64,000 nucleotides of DNA from Delphinapterus leucas (lineage: Eukaryota > Chordata > Mammalia > Artiodactyla > Monodontidae): assembly GCF_002288925.2 (NCBI RefSeq), contig NW_022098058.1:2766549-2830548 (forward strand), in the 5' to 3' direction. The notes under the pieces were generated by a model that did not search any database, was not told the DNA's origin, and was given only the letters and a program-made list of their open reading frames with translations. Positions 42,480 to 52,305 of the stretch are shown in pieces (positions within the stretch are counted from its first letter, which is position 1; each line of letters begins with the position of its first letter). A program made the translations under genes and the position numbers.

Positions 42480-42735
42480 CCGCATCTCCATCCAGATAGC
42501 ATCTATTCATCCTTTGGCCATCAGCTCAAATGGCACTTCCTTGAGGAAACCTTTCCCAACCATCCCAAGCTGGACTGGATCGCGTGAAATGTGTGCTCCC
42601 AGCAGAGCTTGTCACTCTGGGCCTGTGTGGTTATTTGACAGAAGCCTGTCTCCCACACTGGACCAGGACCACCTTGGGGTGTGTGGCCTGTCTTGTTCAC
42701 CATGGTGTCTCCAGGTGGTGACCAGTAGATGGGAG
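42480..42735 (+). repeat. L2 LINE 3' region, forward
   Basis: 'ttggccatcagctcaaatgg', 'cacttccttgaggaaacctt', 'tgtcttgttcaccatggtgt'. Confidence 0.82.
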
Positions 42736-42739
42736 GAAT

Positions 42740-43160
42740 GGATGGGTCAAGGAAGATATCAAGATTCCATGCTTGTGGGTGAGAGTGTGGGAAAGAGCCA
42801 GGAGCAGTCAGGGTCACCTTGGGGAGCACTGAGGGTTGTGGGGTCCAGGGTGGATGATGGGCGGGCATTGTGGGGTGGGGGATGGCAAGTCTATCAGCAA
42901 ATGCCAGCCCTGGGGACAGAGAGAGGAGGCAAAGAGTAGGTCAGGGGTAGAGAGAAGGGATCCTTTCTGTGAGTCCTTGGGGAACCCAGATGGAAGGGCA
43001 GTCATGGCCCCATTACCAGGAGTCTTTGTGAAAGGAGTCAGGGGTCAGGACTTGGCAAGGGGTAGGGAGGGAGTCCTCTGGTACTGGGTGAGCACTGGCT
43101 GGGAGAGAGCCTTCTCTGGGACAATCCCTCAAATCTCAAGAACTGGAAGGAGGAGGGTAC
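42740..43160. other. Unassigned unique sequence upstream of the promoter complex
   Basis: G-rich on the plus strand, no named repeat or exon recognised. Confidence 0.3.
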
Positions 43161-43162
43161 CT

Positions 43163-43201
43163 GGGGGACAGGGCGGGGGGGGGCAGGGGAGGGGGAGGGG
43201 G
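43163..43201 (+). promoter_or_regulatory. G-quadruplex-capable G-run cluster
   Basis: Six G-runs of 3 to 9 bases separated by 1-3 bases, well beyond the four runs needed for a G-quadruplex. It lies about 0.9 kb upstream of the proposed first exon. Folding in vivo is inference. Confidence 0.6.
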
Positions 43202-43489
43202 TGTTCTGCTGCCATCCCTGCTTGTTGTTGCAGGCTGTGTTTCTCTTTTTAATCATCTGTTTATCCATCTGTCCATCCACACGCATAGCCACTTGTGTCT
43301 CCACCACCACCCCCTGGCAGCAGAGAGGGAGTCCTCACCAACCCGCCCCTCCCCGCCTTATGCACACATCCTGCCTGGGATCAAAAGCCTTGTTGCTTCA
43401 GCTCAGAAACTGTTCCCTGTGTAACAGGCAGGGGAGCAGGGAGGGGGCAGGAGCCCACCCCCCACCCCCACTGAGGGGGCCTTGTGACC

Positions 43490-43862
43490 TACAGAGAGAG
43501 AAGAGGGTGAAACAGAGAAAGAGAAACGAAAAAGACCATCAGAAGCAGATCGGCAAGGCTGGAGAGAGAAAAGCCAAGAGGGAAATAAATCCATGTTAAA
43601 AAGGACTGGGACACAGAGACCCAGACAGACGGGCCAAGGCAGGGAAGAGGCCACCAGACGAAAGGCGAAGGAAGGAGAGAGTGAGGGGGAGAGGGGAGCG
43701 GGCGAGGCGGATGGGGCGGGGAAGAGAGGAGAGAGAAGAAAAGGAGAGAAAAGGGGGGAGGGAGGGGAGATGGAGAGCGAAGAACTGGAAGCGGGAAACG
43801 GGAGAGACAAGGAGGGAAGACAGGAGTGGAAGGAAGGGAGTGGGGTGAAGAGACGCCGAAGA
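43490..43862 (+). repeat. Long purine-rich tract upstream of CpG island
   Basis: About 370 bases with strong purine bias on the plus strand (gagagaaga, aggagaga, gggagg units), with only isolated pyrimidines. It abuts the CpG island. Such tracts can form triplex (H-DNA) and occur near mammalian promoters. It generates Lys/Glu/Arg-rich frames on plus and Ser/Leu/Pro-rich frames on minus, including much of the 434-residue minus frame at 43403-44707, which is not a gene. Confidence 0.85.
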
Positions 43863-43925
43863 AGCCGCGGAAACGGGGCGCGCGGCTGGCGGGGGGTCAC
43901 GGCAGCCCCCCTCCCCGGGCTGGGC

Positions 43926-44040
43926 GGGCTCCGGAGCCCCGGCCCCGCCCCCGCCCGCGCGCCCTCCGCCCCGCCCCCCGCGCGCCCCGCCCCCCGCACT
44001 CCCCGCCCCTCTCTTCCCGGTGTCTCTCCGCCCGCCCCCG
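43926..44040. promoter_or_regulatory. Cluster of Sp1/KLF-type GC boxes
   Basis: At least six CCGCCC/CCCCGCCC cores on the plus strand ('ggccccgcccccgcccgcgc', 'ccgccccgccccccgcgcgc', 'actccccgcccct', 'ccgcccgcccccg'). They end right before the proposed first exon, the normal position for core-promoter GC boxes. Confidence 0.75.
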
Positions 44041-44210
44041 AGAGACTGAGCGAGCGGCGAGATTGCGGGCGAGAAACGCGGAGCCGAGGCACCGAGGAGC
44101 TGGGGAGCGCAGCGCGGCCCGAGGCGGGAGCGGCCCCGCGTCCGGAGCGCGCCGGAGGGGCCGAGCTGCCCGCGCAGCGCCCGCCGCGGGCAGCGCAGCC
44201 CCGGCCGCAG
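44040..44210 (+). other. Probable non-coding first exon (5' UTR) of an unidentified gene
   Basis: What is seen: inside the CpG island and just after the GC boxes, the sequence ends in 'cagccccggccgcag' followed by gtaggaagg, i.e. CAG|GTAGGA, an excellent U2-type splice donor at 44210/44211. No ATG occurs between 43773 and 44210, so the exon would be wholly 5' UTR and translation would start in a later exon. The exon's 5' end is not marked; 44040 is a guess placed after the last GC box, and transcription may begin anywhere from about 43,900. What is inferred: the gene runs on the plus strand, and the remaining 20 kb of the window is its first intron or part of it. I recognise neither the gene nor any coding exon downstream. 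Alternatives: a long non-coding RNA promoter, or a chance donor in GC-rich DNA; the coincidence of island, GC boxes and donor makes the latter less likely. Confidence 0.55.
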
Positions 44211-45955
44211 GTAGGAAGGGGCTGCCGGCTTCGGGACGCGGGGCGCAGAGTCCGGGACGGCTGGACAGCGCGGACGGTCGCCCAGAGCCGCCGCCGCGGG
44301 CCGGGCGGGATGGGGTCGGCCACGCCGAGTTTCCAGCCCCGGCGCCTCGCCCGGCCTCGGGCACAGGAAGGAGCCTGAGGTGCCGCTCCGACAGTCGAGG
44401 CGCACCCCGGCCATCCCCGTGGGACGCGTAGGGGACCGGGGGAACTAGAGGGACCGAGGGTCGCTAGAATCTCCTGCCTTTTCCTGGTCGCGGGCCCCTT
44501 GGACCCCCAGCTGGTGTTGAATTCTGCTGGAGCCGTCGAAGCGCCGCGTTCATCCCCAGGGGATGGCGGGGGACCCGGGAAAGAATGATAACGTTTGGCT
44601 AGTCGTGCGCCACTTCTCCGTCTGGGGTCAGCTGCGCCGAGGTCGAGCTGTGCCCCTCTTCTGTTCTCTCCGGGCTCTGGGGACCAGGCGACTTGAGAAT
44701 GGGACACCTCCTTTCTGTCCTAGGGCCGCTTAAGCTGTCAAGAAATGTTGGCTAGAAAGCACACCACAGCTCGGGCTTGAGCTGAGCGCACTGAAGCTCG
44801 CGACGCGGTCTCCCCACTCCTTTCCCCGAGGAATGTGGGGTGAGTGGGGTCTCTCAGAGGGGTTGAGGACGGTGTCTCCTTGCTACCGCAGGCACTGAGG
44901 CTCTGAGCTAATCTACTCCCCAGATAGATGTGAACCCCAAGGAGAAGATTGGGTTTTTAAAAGCCCAGTGATGATGTCTAGTGCCTTCCCGATGTGGGGC
45001 TTGAGCTCTCTCTCCCTCTCCCAGGAAGCTCAGCCTCATCTTCATGAAGAACTGGGGGCTCTGAATAAAATGGCTCCTGAGCTTTGGTGACACCCCCAAA
45101 TCAGAGACTGTGTCAGGCTAAGTGAGTGGACTTTGGGGTAAACCTTTATCTGTGACAGGCAAGGTGGGTGTTTGGCAAGAGAGGGGGTGTTGGGTGCTGG
45201 GGTATTGCTTAGATTCTCTCTTTGGGAACTTTGGGGGAAATGCATTCATAAGGGAGTGTGAAAAGGCACCCCAACTCCCAAATTCCAGAACAAAGGAGGT
45301 CAGTGGGAACAACAGGCATCTGTACTCTCTCTTTCTCCTTGGAATGCTCTCTCTGGGAAGGGTTGACCCAGCCCCTGCTCTGGTCCTGGTCAGAGCAGCC
45401 TCAGACCCTCCCTCCCCCTCCTCCCCACACACAGAGGATGATACAAGTCCCTGGAGAAGTGAGAGGGACCCCGCCCCCCCCCCCAGCAATGGGGCAAAAT
45501 GGCTGAGCCTCCCTTGAGCCTCAGAAAGAAATTGTCAGGCAGGCGGCAAACAAAGAAAGCGCTCTCTCTCTAGCCAAGCGCTGGCTCAGTGGCCAGTCCT
45601 CAGAGGACAAACAGTGAGTCCCAGGCAGTGGGACGCAGCCCGGCTTGTCTGCCAGAGCATCTAGAGAGTGGGGCGATCCCTAAGAATTACAGTAGAGAGG
45701 CAGCCGCTGTGGGAGAAAAGAGGGAACCATCTCTGCTGATGTCCTACCCTTTAGTCCATGCTGGAGGCTCAGTGAGAACGGGGTCCCCTAGGAACTCAGG
45801 ATGGGGCTGGGAGGGGCGTCTAGAGGCCAAGGAGGAGGCAACTCAGAGGGCAAAGGAAAGAGCAAGTCCCTCAAAGCTGACAGCAGCACAATAGACCTGT
45901 CTCTCCCTGGATTTCATACGCATGGCAACCAGGAGCTCCAAGTGCTATGAATGTG
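44211..45955. other. Proposed start of intron 1; unique sequence
   Basis: GC falls steadily from the island edge to about 45 kb. No named repeat in about 1.7 kb, an unusually clean stretch for this window, as expected next to an active promoter. A CT-rich/C-run patch lies at 45409-45484. Confidence 0.45.
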
Positions 45956-45959
45956 TCTG

Positions 45960-46010
45960 CGCGTGGCCCAGCACCCAGCAGGCACTCAGTCAATGTCTTA
46001 CAATAAAGCC
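45960..46010 (+). repeat. L2/MIR 3' tail
   Basis: 'cccagcacccagcaggcact' then 'cagtcaatgtcttacaataa'; short. Confidence 0.5.
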
Positions 46011-46119
46011 TACATAGATGGAAGGTGAGGACAGCCTAGCGTGGACCTCCCTGCGTCATTGAGCTGGAAGCCTACAAAATACGGCCTCCGAGACCTCGGC
46101 CAGGAACGAGCCCTAGAAG

Positions 46120-46190
46120 GATTGGCTTGGAGCTGGGCTGCTGCCATTTTCTGCAGGTGACCTTGGGCAAGTTCTCATCCCCATGGGAAG
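46120..46190 (+). repeat. MIR core fragment
   Basis: 'ggtgaccttgggcaagttct' then 'catccccatgggaagg'. It is followed by an inverted MIR. Confidence 0.6.
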
Positions 46191-46199
46191 GTAGGAATG

Positions 46200-46405
46200 C
46201 AGTATTGAAAGCTGACAATGTATCCAGCTTATAATTCCTACAGTAACCTTGCGCAGCAGGTACTATTCTAATCCCCCCCTTCAGAGGTGAGGAAACTGCA
46301 ATACAGAGAGGGAAAGTGACTTGCCCAAGGTCACACAGCCAGGAGGATGCAGGGCTGAGATTTGAACCCCACTCTTCTGACTTCCAGGCCAACGCTTTGC
46401 CCCCT
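46200..46405 (-). repeat. MIR SINE, reverse
   Basis: 'gaggtgaggaaactgcaata', 'cttgcccaaggtcacacagc', 'tgagatttgaaccccactct'; the box B complement is well kept. Confidence 0.93.
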
Positions 46406-46409
46406 TGAT

Positions 46410-47540
46410 GGGTCTCTGGGCCTTGTTTTTCACCTCCATAAAGTGAGGTGGTGGGGCGATGGTCAGGGTTTGATGACTGACACTGAGGCCCCTCTGGACG
46501 GCCATCCGAGCAGTGGCTGCTCCCTTGCCTTCCCACATATGCTAAGAGCAACCTTAAATAAAGCACAGTGTCAGGCGGCTTCTTGCCTTCACATAAAGAC
46601 GCTGTTCCTACGCTTGGCTGTGAGCTCAGTAGCTGAGATAGAGACATCCCAAGCCGCTTGGAATTTGGAGATGTCATTTTGTCCCTCTTGTGGGGTGTGG
46701 ATCACAGGCTGAGCATCATCCCCGGCTGATTAAGCCTTGCTGTCCCTGCATCCTAAAGTCCATCCCCTTTGTCCTTGGGAGCAGGTGGGGTACCTGAGTC
46801 CCTCCCTGTCACCTGGCCTGAGGCGTGCCTAGCGCTTCCTTGCCTTTGATCACCTAAGCCCTCTCCCTCAGCCACATCTCAACGCCAAACCCAGTTAGAG
46901 ACTCTTAATCCCCCTGCTCCCCAGATGGAAACAGAGATGTGTCAACCTTTGCCCATGTCAGAACCGCCCCTTCCATTCAACTGGGCCAAGTTGCCTGGAC
47001 GGTGGGCAGAGCACACCTGCCATGATAAAAACAACCTTGAATCGACAGCAATTGCAAAGAGCTGCAGCCACAGCCCACCGCCAACCCCCCCACCGCCCTC
47101 AGGGGGGAGACCATTAGCTGTTCATCCACTGCTCTGTGGCATTCCTCGGCACCAGCTCCCCAGATGGCCCCAGCACCGAGGGGCCTTTCTGCCACCTTTA
47201 CCCCATTCTCTGCAGGTCGCTGGAAGGTGGTGGGAAACAGGGTGGTACTTGAGAGGGGGAAAGGCTGGGAGGCCCGATGTGGACCCCAAAATAGGACTTC
47301 CCAGAAAATGTGCCTCTGTGAGCTTTACGAATGTCCAGCACGTTCACTCCCAGCTCACCTGAGGGCCTCCGGAGCAGGGGAAGGGGGTGAGAGTCAGCGG
47401 CAAGCCGGCTAATAGCGGAGATAGGGTTGCCTGGCATAGACCGCAGCTGTGAACGCAAGCTGTGATGTTTCAGCACAGACTTGGATCCAGTCATAAACAG
47501 GAAAGAAAAACCCACTAAATGTTGTTCCAATGATAATATC
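46410..47540. other. Unassigned unique sequence
   Basis: No gene, exon or named repeat recognised. A 145-residue plus frame at 46925-47362 has no protein-like features beyond length. Confidence 0.35.
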
Positions 47541-47544
47541 ATCA

Positions 47545-47755
47545 ATAACAGTTATAACTAAGAGTTATTGCAAGTTGGTGATCTGCCAGGGAGTGTGCTG
47601 TGTGCCTTCCTGCTAGTATTGCATTTAATTTTCACAAAACCCCGCGAGCTACATAGTGGAGTTGTCCCTGTACTGATGAGGAAACTGAGAAAGAGAGAGG
47701 TTTAGGCACCTGCTGCAAGATCGCTGGCCTAGGAGATGGCCCTGGAGCCCAGAGG
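47545..47755 (-). repeat. MIR SINE, reverse
   Basis: 'gcatttaattttcacaaaac', 'ctgatgaggaaactgagaaa', 'gagagaggtttaggcacc'. Confidence 0.88.
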
Positions 47756-47849
47756 CGGCCACATGGTGCTGACACCCCTGCCACGGAAAAGGCCCTGGCC
47801 TTGCTCACTTGACAAGGCCCACGATGCCCTGTTTAAGGAGCTGTGCAAT

Positions 47850-48020
47850 AGAAAGCACTTCCCAGTTCGTTCCATCAATTGAGCTTTGCCACAGCTCAGG
47901 AGGCCAGTAGCGTGATAGCTGCTATTTGCTAGCTGGGGAGGTTGAGGCAGAGAGATGAATTTGTACCCAGTGTCCCTCAGTTGCTAATGCCTCTGCTGGA
48001 TTTGCACTCAGGTGCCCCCC
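47850..48020 (-). repeat. MIR SINE, reverse, decayed
   Basis: 'gctagctggggaggttgagg', 'cagagagatgaatttgtacc', 'tggatttgcactcaggtg'. Confidence 0.6.
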
Positions 48021-48024
48021 TGTA

Positions 48025-49005
48025 CAGCACATTCATGACCTATGCTTTAGATTCATTTAAAGCTGCTGTTGACGTTGTGCACCCAGCCACCTTGCCCTAA
48101 CTCTCGGTGCCCCCCAGTATGTCACCACCCTCTTGCTGCTCTGGAAGCCATCGAGAGCAGCCGAGGAAGCCATCAGCTCTGTGTACCGTGATCTGACATG
48201 ACACGAAAGTGGCATCCGATTTGATGAGAGCTGCCTGCAGCGAATGGCCTTCTATTTTTACATTTCTCACAAATTGGAAATTACAAGGAGGCCAGGCCTT
48301 GCGGAGCGATTGGCTGGAGCCCTGTGCAAGCAGGGGGTGTGCAGCTAGGTGGAACGGGCCACATTAGGGTGCCAGGGGCCCCCTTGGCTACAGAAGGGGC
48401 TCCCAGCTTCCGGGGCTGGATGGGATCCTGGCATGCAGGTCAGCCTGGAGGATGCAGGAGTTAGTGGCTGCTTCGGACAGTGACCTGCAGCTCTGCCCAC
48501 CTGTCAGCTGCCCAGTGTCTGCAAGATTGGTGTCACATGCCAACTCTGGAGATAACTGAGTTCTTACCAGAGGGACATTCAAGGTCAAAGATGCCCGGAA
48601 AGACATTGACAGAGGGTTGCTTTCATGGCCTTATTGTTTGGTAAGGAGGTTCTGTGCAGGGAGAAGGCAGCAGTCACAAGAAGGTGAGAAATGACATTTG
48701 GTATCAGTGTTGCAGTTTTCTGGAACTTAGTGCTGATAACAATTCTCCCAGTCATCAGAACAACACAGTTTACAAAAAAAAAAAAAAAAAAAAAGCTCTT
48801 GTGGCTGTTCTTTCTTTTGCTCCTGTATGAAGTATGCCAGGGGAAGAAAATATGGTCCCTGATATCCTGGAGAAGAGTCCTCTGTCAAACAAAAAGAGAC
48901 ATCTTCTGTAAGTGACTTTTCTCAAAAAGCCCAAATCAGAATGACCTTGACTCAGATGAGGCCTCTTTGCACACACGTAAAATACGCACACACTTAACGC
49001 TTAAG
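48025..49005. other. Unassigned; contains A22 run
   Basis: 48774-48794 is an uninterrupted A-run. I looked for a retrocopy ending in it but found no poly(A) signal, duplication or coding similarity upstream. Otherwise no feature recognised. Confidence 0.4.
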
Positions 49006-49009
49006 GAGA

Positions 49010-49190
49010 ATTTCACAAAATGCTTTCCATTGAAGTTTGCATTAGCCCTGGGAGCTCCAGGTGAAAGCAATATTATTATTACTATTACTACTATTATTAT
49101 CTCCACCTTTTGGATGGGGAAACAGGAGCTCTGCAAGCCCTGAACACCCTCACCCATGACCTCTGGTTTCCCAGTTGAAGGGAATCACCT
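49010..49190 (-). repeat. MIR SINE, reverse, with TTA repeat
   Basis: 'gctttccattgaagtttgca', an expanded ATT/ACT run at 49070-49100, 'ttggatggggaaacaggagc'. Confidence 0.72.
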
Positions 49191-49194
49191 TTCC

Positions 49195-49930
49195 TAAGCC
49201 CGAATCTGAATTCACCAGGTAGCCCCTTGGAAGGAACCCAGAGGAGCCTCGATTTGTAGGAGGCAGAACACAGTACCGGGGTCAAGCCTGCCAGATAGTG
49301 TGGAAAGGCACAGCGTGAGGTTTGAAGGACAGGGTCCCTGATCTTGTTCTAGCCTCCCCTGAGCTCTGGCCAGCAGCTGACATGTCCTCCGTCGCATCCA
49401 GTTTGGGGTCTGAAGTGTGCTCATCTGGCCAGGACTCCCCAGCGGTGGCAGCACCCGGGGAAAGGAAGTATGGTTGCTTTCAGATGCTCGGGCACACGCA
49501 CACGTGTGCGTATCTAGATGGATTTAGATGAAAATGAACACCAGGGGTCCTGTGAGATCATCTAGAAAGATCAAGGGCCTTGGTAACCAGGAGAGGTGTG
49601 GGCAAGTGTTTGTATGTGAGCCTCGGGTGGTTTGGGACCCGCTTTGTGGCTTGGAGTCTTGCCCCACCCAAGAGGGAAGGGAAGGGATGGGGGTATGGGA
49701 TGCAAACCACTCGCCCTGGCCCGTACCCGCTTCCCGTCTGCCCATGGACTGCTGCCCATGCTGAAGACTGTGGAATATCACGAGGTGTAGGGGCTTCCTT
49801 CTGGGGGTGGCAGGGACACTTGAGGGTCTGACATGTCCCCTGGCTGCGTGGCCAGCCCAGCCCTGACCACGGGTGCAGGAGCGCCTCCCAGGCATCAGTC
49901 GTGGGCCACCCGAGGCTGGTGAGAGCAGTG
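49195..49930. other. Unassigned unique sequence
   Basis: No gene or named repeat recognised; small palindromic 'cacacgtgtg' at about 49499-49508. Confidence 0.3.
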
Positions 49931-49934
49931 CTAG

Positions 49935-50055
49935 AGGATCAGTGTTGCTGTCCCCATAGGCCGGAGGAGGACCCTGAGGCTGAAGGAGGTGGAATCACTC
50001 CCCCCAGGGTACACAGCAGAGTTCAGACCCAGGACTTGCTGATGCCAGCCCCCTG
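49935..50055 (-). repeat. MIR fragment, reverse
   Basis: 'ggaggaccctgaggctgaag', 'gggtacacagcagagttcag', 'acccaggacttgctgat'. Confidence 0.7.
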
Positions 50056-50335
50056 TGCTTCCCACGCCACCCGCTGCCTCTGGAGAGTACCTGAGTGAGA
50101 GCGTAGTAGGGGGAGATGGGGCTTTCACTCAGTGAGGCAGAGGATAACACAAAAGTGACCACAGCCAGAGGCCGCCGCTTCCCATGCGCTGTGCGCTGTC
50201 CAACCTGCGTCCAGCCCTCGCCACCGCCCGAGCCTCTCAGCGCTCATGTTGGCCGTTTCCAGAGCTTGAGGTCAAGGACCCACCTATGATTTTTTTTTTT
50301 TTTAAAGTGGGCTTGAGGCTGGAGAAGAAGCAGTC

Positions 50336-50383
50336 TTACTGAAGGAATTTATTTATTTATTTATTTATTACTGAAGGAATTTA
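50336..50383. repeat. TTTA repeat inside a 32-bp tandem duplication
   Basis: A 16-base phrase starting 'ttactgaaggaattta' occurs at 50336-50351 and 50368-50383, with a TTTA array between. A T-run lies at 50290-50303. 50060-50335 is otherwise unassigned. Confidence 0.85.
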
Positions 50384-50467
50384 AATGCACTCATTGTATT
50401 GCACGTACGCTCCTAACAGGTCGTTTCAGCGCTGTGACACCAAGTCATCAGACGCGTACAAGCCCCA

Positions 50468-50545
50468 GTGTTGAGCGCTGACTTTGATGCAGGCACCGAG
50501 CCCAGCACTTTACAAGTCCCAGGATCCTCAGTAGGACACTGAGCC
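50468..50545 (-). repeat. Decayed MIR, reverse
   Basis: 'gagcgctgactttgatgcag', 'gcaccgagcccagcacttta' resemble the inverted MIR 3' half. Confidence 0.45.
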
Positions 50546-50639
50546 CAGGGCACTCTTGTGGTTGCCCGGGTCGCCGCCCTGACTGACAGGTGCTGGGAGA
50601 CCCGAGGCCTGGGCTTGCAGACCCCAGGAAGTGGTGGGA

Positions 50640-50750
50640 GAGCTGCCTCCTATGCGGGCTGCCCGTTAGCCTGGGGGACAGTGGGCCGGGTCCTTCCCTA
50701 ATCTGGGCGTCGCTTTCTCAGTCTGTAAAGCCAAGGGGTTTGGACCGGAC
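50640..50750 (+). repeat. Decayed MIR
   Basis: 'gccgggtccttccctaatct', 'gcgtcgctttctcagtctgt', 'aaagccaaggggtttgga'. Confidence 0.55.
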
Positions 50751-50754
50751 ACGT

Positions 50755-51220
50755 CGATCGGCTGCTCCCTGTGCCCGGCGCCAGCTCTCCAAGCGGTAAA
50801 GGGGGGCTGCGTGCCCCACTTCCTCCTCCATTTCCCCATAATAGCGTCCCTGAGACTAATGACTGGGAAACTAAGAGCCCTTTCTCCAAATGGCAGTGAA
50901 TGCCACTAATGCTAGAGCAGATGCAGCACTGTTAATTATGCCGCGGGTATTAAACAAAAACGCCAGCCCGGGAGGAGTTAAATAGTGCCACTGGGCTGGC
51001 CACGGGTGTGCCTCAAGCGGTGCCATCAGCCTGCACCAAGGCAGAACCGCCCCCTCCCCAACCCGGGAGCCAGCCAGGAGTCACAAAGCCTCCTTCGCAC
51101 TGGCCCCTCCCCAGCACGGGGTCCGCAGTGGCTCCTGGGAGCTGAGACATCGGTATCTGCTCTGGGAGATTTTCTTAGAGGCCTCTGGGGGGTCAGAGGC
51201 AGAGGTGGGCCAACAACTGG
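50755..51220. other. Unique block, enhancer-like
   Basis: 50880-51000 contains 'gcactgttaattatgccgcg', 'gggtattaaacaaaaacgcc' (homeodomain and forkhead-type cores) in non-repetitive context. No gene recognised. Confidence 0.35.
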
Positions 51221-51224
51221 ACCA

Positions 51225-51320
51225 AATAAAACTTTGAGCACCTACTGTGTGCTGGGCCCTACTGTGGGTCATGGAGGTAAACCAGGAGCAGGAATGCCAT
51301 GTCTTCTGGTGTCTCTGGTG
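51225..51320 (-). repeat. L2 3' end, reverse
   Basis: 'tttgagcacctactgtgtgc', 'gtcatggaggtaaaccagga'. Confidence 0.65.
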
Positions 51321-51544
51321 CCCAGAATAGTTGGGGATGCATAGCAGGTGCTTAGCTCTTGCTTGTGATTGTCTATGTGGCTCCTTAAGTGGGAGCCAGA
51401 GGCCACACAAGTGGGGGCCAGAGCAAAACCAGCCGTGGGCTGAATGGAGCAGAGGGACAGGCAGGGGACTGTCGCACTTCCCTAGGCACCACCCTTCCTG
51501 CCTTTCCGGGAGTTGGACCTTTTACTTGCTGGTGCCCATGGACC

Positions 51545-51610
51545 CCTTTGCCCTCCCTGAGCCTCAGTTTGCACACCTGCAAGTTGGGTACAGCGAGGGC
51601 TGTGATGGCA
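51545..51610 (+). repeat. MIR core fragment
   Basis: 'ccctgagcctcagtttgcac' then 'acctgcaagttgggtaca'. Confidence 0.75.
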
Positions 51611-51794
51611 ACTCCTCAGGAGAGAACGTGGTCACCAAAGGCAGCTTCTGGTTCTTCTTGTGGATTTAAAATGGCACTCAAACCTTCAATCCTCTTCAGT
51701 AACTCTGGTTCCCCGCCTCCTGCTTCCTGGACCTTGAAATCTGTTTCTCAGGTTTTTCTAGGCCAGAGAAAGTCACAGAAGCCACCCATTTCAG

Positions 51795-51910
51795 ACACCT
51801 CTGTTACAGATGGGTAAACCGAGGCCTAGAGAGGAGGGGGGGGGTCTAAGGCCTGCAGGTGCTGGGACCCAGAGCTCCTAACCCCTAACCCCGTGCTCTT
51901 TCCCCTGCCC
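51795..51910 (-). repeat. MIR fragment, reverse
   Basis: 'ttacagatgggtaaaccgag', 'gcctagagaggagggg', 'gacccagagctcctaac'. Confidence 0.82.
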
Positions 51911-51969
51911 CAAGCCAGCCCAGCTCTGCTGCTGAGAAATTATTAAATAGAGTTGTTGGAAGGACTCTG

Positions 51970-51983
51970 GTTGCCATGGCAAT
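51970..51983. promoter_or_regulatory. RFX-type X-box palindrome
   Basis: gttgccatggcaat contains the perfect 12-base palindrome ttgccatggcaa and differs by one end base from the classical RFX full site. It lies in the proposed first intron. Function not shown. Confidence 0.5.
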
Positions 51984-52159
51984 GGAGCCTGTGTCCTCAG
52001 GAGATAATGGCGTTGCACAAGGCAGAGTGATGTGTGTTGAATGCTGATTCAGGAGCTGCTAGAGCGAGCGAGTGAGTGGAGGGGACTGTGTCTAGGGCTT
52101 GAGCTTCCCCAAGAAAGAGGCTGGTAGTGAGGGCAGCTGCGGGGAAACTTGCTTTGTCT

Positions 52160-52305
52160 GGAAGCATCCTTGCTACAACCTCGCAGAAAGGGATAATTTC
52201 CTTCACTTCATAGAGGTGCACAGTGAGGTGCAGAGGGGGGAAGTGACTTCACCCAGGTCACATACCTGGGCAAGAGATAGAGCTGGCGTTCAAACCTCCA
52301 GTGGC
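52160..52305 (-). repeat. MIR SINE, reverse
   Basis: 'cttcatagaggtgcacagtg', 'gaagtgacttcacccaggtc', 'gagctggcgttcaaacctc'. Confidence 0.85.

Larger units (their letters stand above)
43860..44440. promoter_or_regulatory. CpG island / promoter
   Basis: About 580 bases of very high GC with abundant CpG (for example 'gaaacgcggagccgaggcac' and 'gcccgccgcgggcagcgcag'), in contrast to the CpG-poor surroundings. This is the only strong CpG island in the window. No TATA box is apparent; this fits a broad, housekeeping or developmental promoter. Direction is inferred as plus from the splice donor at 44210/44211. Elevated CpG continues weakly to about 44,830. Confidence 0.88.

Noticed and set aside
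44040..44210. Naming the gene behind the CpG island
   Set aside because: I could not match the 5' UTR sequence to any gene with confidence and no coding exon is visible, so no symbol is given.
43593..44378. 261-residue plus-strand frame across the same region
   Set aside because: Lys/Glu/Arg from the purine tract followed by Pro/Ala/Arg from the island; it reads through the donor at 44210 and has no recognisable domain.
43403..44707. 434-residue minus-strand frame across the CpG island
   Set aside because: It spans the purine tract and CpG island; the protein is Ser/Pro/Arg/Ala low complexity, exactly what GC-rich and polypyrimidine DNA yields by chance. No domain or start context, and the splice donor points the other way.
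48700..48794. Processed pseudogene ending in the A22 run
   Set aside because: No poly(A) signal, no target duplication found and no coding similarity upstream.
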